Part shown: piece by piece, positions 6,966 to 7,889 of the stretch
Position numbering within the stretch: the stretch's first letter is position 1
Layout: each line of letters starts with the position of its first letter
Assembly: GCA_030624545.1 (NCBI GenBank)
Contig: JAUXJX010000070.1
Coordinates: 1-7,889 of the forward strand
Length of the DNA stretch: 7,889 nucleotides
Direction: 5' to 3'
DNA from: Bacteroidota bacterium
GTDB lineage: Bacteria > Zhuqueibacterota > JdFR-76 > DREG01
Position numbers and translations under genes: made by a program
The notes under the pieces: model-generated
Databases searched by the model: none
Told to the model about the DNA's origin: nothing
Seen by the model: only the letters and a program-made list of their open reading frames with translations

Positions 6966-7720
6966 TTAAGGCATTTATTTTCGATCTTGACGGCACATTG
7001 GTGCAAACGGAAATCTTGAAGGCGATTTCGTATGCCCGGGCAGCGATCGAACTATGCCCACAATCGATCACAGAGGAAATTGTGATAGAGGCATTCAAGG
7101 AAGTTGTGGGTTTATCCCGCAAGGAAGTTGCCCAAAGACTAGTCGAGCGTTTCGAATTGGAAAAAGCAGCTCGCGACAGAATGAATGAATTCAACGTTTC
7201 CACTCCTTGGCAGGCTTTCATCCAGGTTCGAATACGCATCTATGAGTCGATGCTCTCAGACCCCCAGATTGTCCATGAACGCCTTTGCCCGCATAATGCT
7301 GGTCTGCTGAAATGGGCCGGTCTAAATAGATATCATACCGCGTTGGCGACAATGTCTCACTGTTCCCAGGCAAGCCGGGTATTACAAATTCTGGAATTAA
7401 GATCCGAATTTCAATTCATTGCTACCCGGGATGATGTGAAAAATGGGAAACCGAATCCGGAGATTTATATCTTGGTGGCGCGAGAGTTAGACGTTCCCCC
7501 GAATGAGTGTTTAGTTATCGAGGATTCTCCTTCAGGAGTCAAAGCGGCTCTGGCAGCCGGAATGGGATGCATTGCGGTGACCAACGATTTCACCCGTGCC
7601 AGCCTGCGAGAGAGTGCGCTGTTGGATGATCGCTGGATCGTCGAATCTACTCCTGAATTTGAAGATGTGGCGCGTCGATTTATTGCCGAAAGAAATGCGT
7701 CTACGGATAAAGCGATATGA
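6962..7720 (+). CDS. HAD-superfamily hydrolase, beta-phosphoglucomutase-like
   Basis: This 252-residue cytoplasmic protein belongs to HAD subfamily IA with a helical cap. Motif I is FDLDGTLVQTE, with nucleophile Asp8 and general acid/base Asp10. The helical cap spans roughly residues 15-105. Motif II is TALATMSHCS with Thr130, motif III NGKPNPEIY with Lys163, and motif IV VIEDSPSGVKAALAAGM with Glu187-Asp188. All catalytic positions are present. Family members act on small phosphorylated metabolites as phosphatases or as beta-phosphoglucomutase, and the substrate cannot be told from sequence. Its place among sugar-phosphate enzymes suggests a sugar phosphate, possibly repair or overflow control; that is inference. 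The GTG start at 6962 has GAGG at 6951-6954 and overlaps the ancestral stop of the fusion gene as GTGA. The frameshift in that gene now ends translation about 120 bases upstream, which may weaken coupling. Confidence 0.88.
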   Translation: MIKAFIFDLDGTLVQTEILKAISYARAAIELCPQSITEEIVIEAFKEVVGLSRKEVAQRLVERFELEKAARDRMNEFNVSTPWQAFIQVRIRIYESMLSDPQIVHERLCPHNAGLLKWAGLNRYHTALATMSHCSQASRVLQILELRSEFQFIATRDDVKNGKPNPEIYILVARELDVPPNECLVIEDSPSGVKAALAAGMGCIAVTNDFTRASLRESALLDDRWIVESTPEFEDVARRFIAERNASTDKAI

Positions 7721-7813
7721 ATGGTGCGTCTGATTACACGGAAATAGATAATCAGGCACAGCTTGAAAAGATCTATTTTAAGTGATTCAGACCTAAGTTT
7801 GTAAGACTTGTAT

Positions 7814-7820
7814 AAAGGAG
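7814..7820 (+). promoter_or_regulatory. ribosome binding site for zwf
   Basis: AAAGGAG at 7814-7820 lies 9 bases before GTG 7830 and fixes that codon as the start. The preceding interval 7721-7813 shows no strong hairpin with a T-tract, so transcription from upstream probably continues into zwf. Confidence 0.7.
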
Positions 7821-7829
7821 AAATTCATT

Positions 7830-7889
7830 GTGGATTCTACCACCATTGTCATTTTTGGTGCTTCCGGCGACTTGACGAAGCGAAAATTA
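7830..7889 (+). CDS. zwf: glucose-6-phosphate dehydrogenase, N-terminal fragment cut by the window edge
   Basis: Twenty codons from GTG 7830 read MDSTTIVIFGASGDLTKRKL and remain open at the end of the window. IVIFGASGDLTKRKL is the highly conserved NADP-binding Rossmann start of glucose-6-phosphate dehydrogenase, which oxidises glucose-6-phosphate to 6-phosphogluconolactone and opens the oxidative pentose phosphate pathway. It lies 109 bases after the HAD gene and completes the pathway logic of the operon. The rest of the gene is outside the window. Confidence 0.92.
   Translation, partial: MDSTTIVIFGASGDLTKRKL

Overview
The window carries most of a plus-strand operon for glucose entry and the pentose phosphate pathway. 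The gene order is: a small degenerate response-regulator receiver protein (197-586), glucokinase (583-1569), transketolase (1592-3610), an inserted inverted-repeat cassette with a broken GxxExxY gene (3617-4084), a fused transaldolase/phosphoglucose isomerase (4123-6843, ancestrally to 6965), a HAD-superfamily phosphatase/mutase-like protein (6962-7720), and the first 20 codons of glucose-6-phosphate dehydrogenase running off the right edge (7830-7889). No convincing gene lies on the minus strand, and I found no tRNA, rRNA or CRISPR array.

The enzymes form a coherent module. Glucokinase makes glucose-6-phosphate and Zwf oxidises it. Transketolase and transaldolase rearrange the resulting pentose phosphates, and the PGI half of the fusion converts fructose-6-phosphate back to glucose-6-phosphate. 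That is the logic of a cyclic oxidative pentose phosphate pathway supplying NADPH and pentoses. Genes are tightly packed: a TTGA overlap joins receiver to glk, 22 bases separate glk from tkt, and a GTGA overlap joins the ancestral fusion-gene end to the HAD gene. Start sites have clear GAGG or GGAG Shine-Dalgarno sequences, often with TTG or GTG starts.

Three lesions or insertions stand out. First, tkt and the fusion gene are separated by a 468-base unit bounded by perfect 19-base inverted repeats; it holds a GxxExxY gene whose signature motif contains an in-frame stop. Second, a perfect 13-base-arm palindrome sits in frame inside the transaldolase domain and encodes about ten extra residues. 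Third, one missing base near 6748 throws the last 72 residues of the PGI domain out of frame, and the displaced, well-conserved C-terminus is still readable up to the HAD gene.

The organism is a bacterium of moderate GC with Shine-Dalgarno-led translation. The Tal-Pgi fusion, the GxxExxY cassette and the GTAGGGGC-type palindrome suggest an environmental lineage with many small dispersed repeats. The strong Shine-Dalgarno sequences argue against Bacteroidota proper. I cannot name the phylum from this sequence alone. The window is mostly ordinary central metabolism; its novelty lies in the repeat insertions, the gene decay and the regulator-like leader gene, and I see no undescribed multi-gene system.
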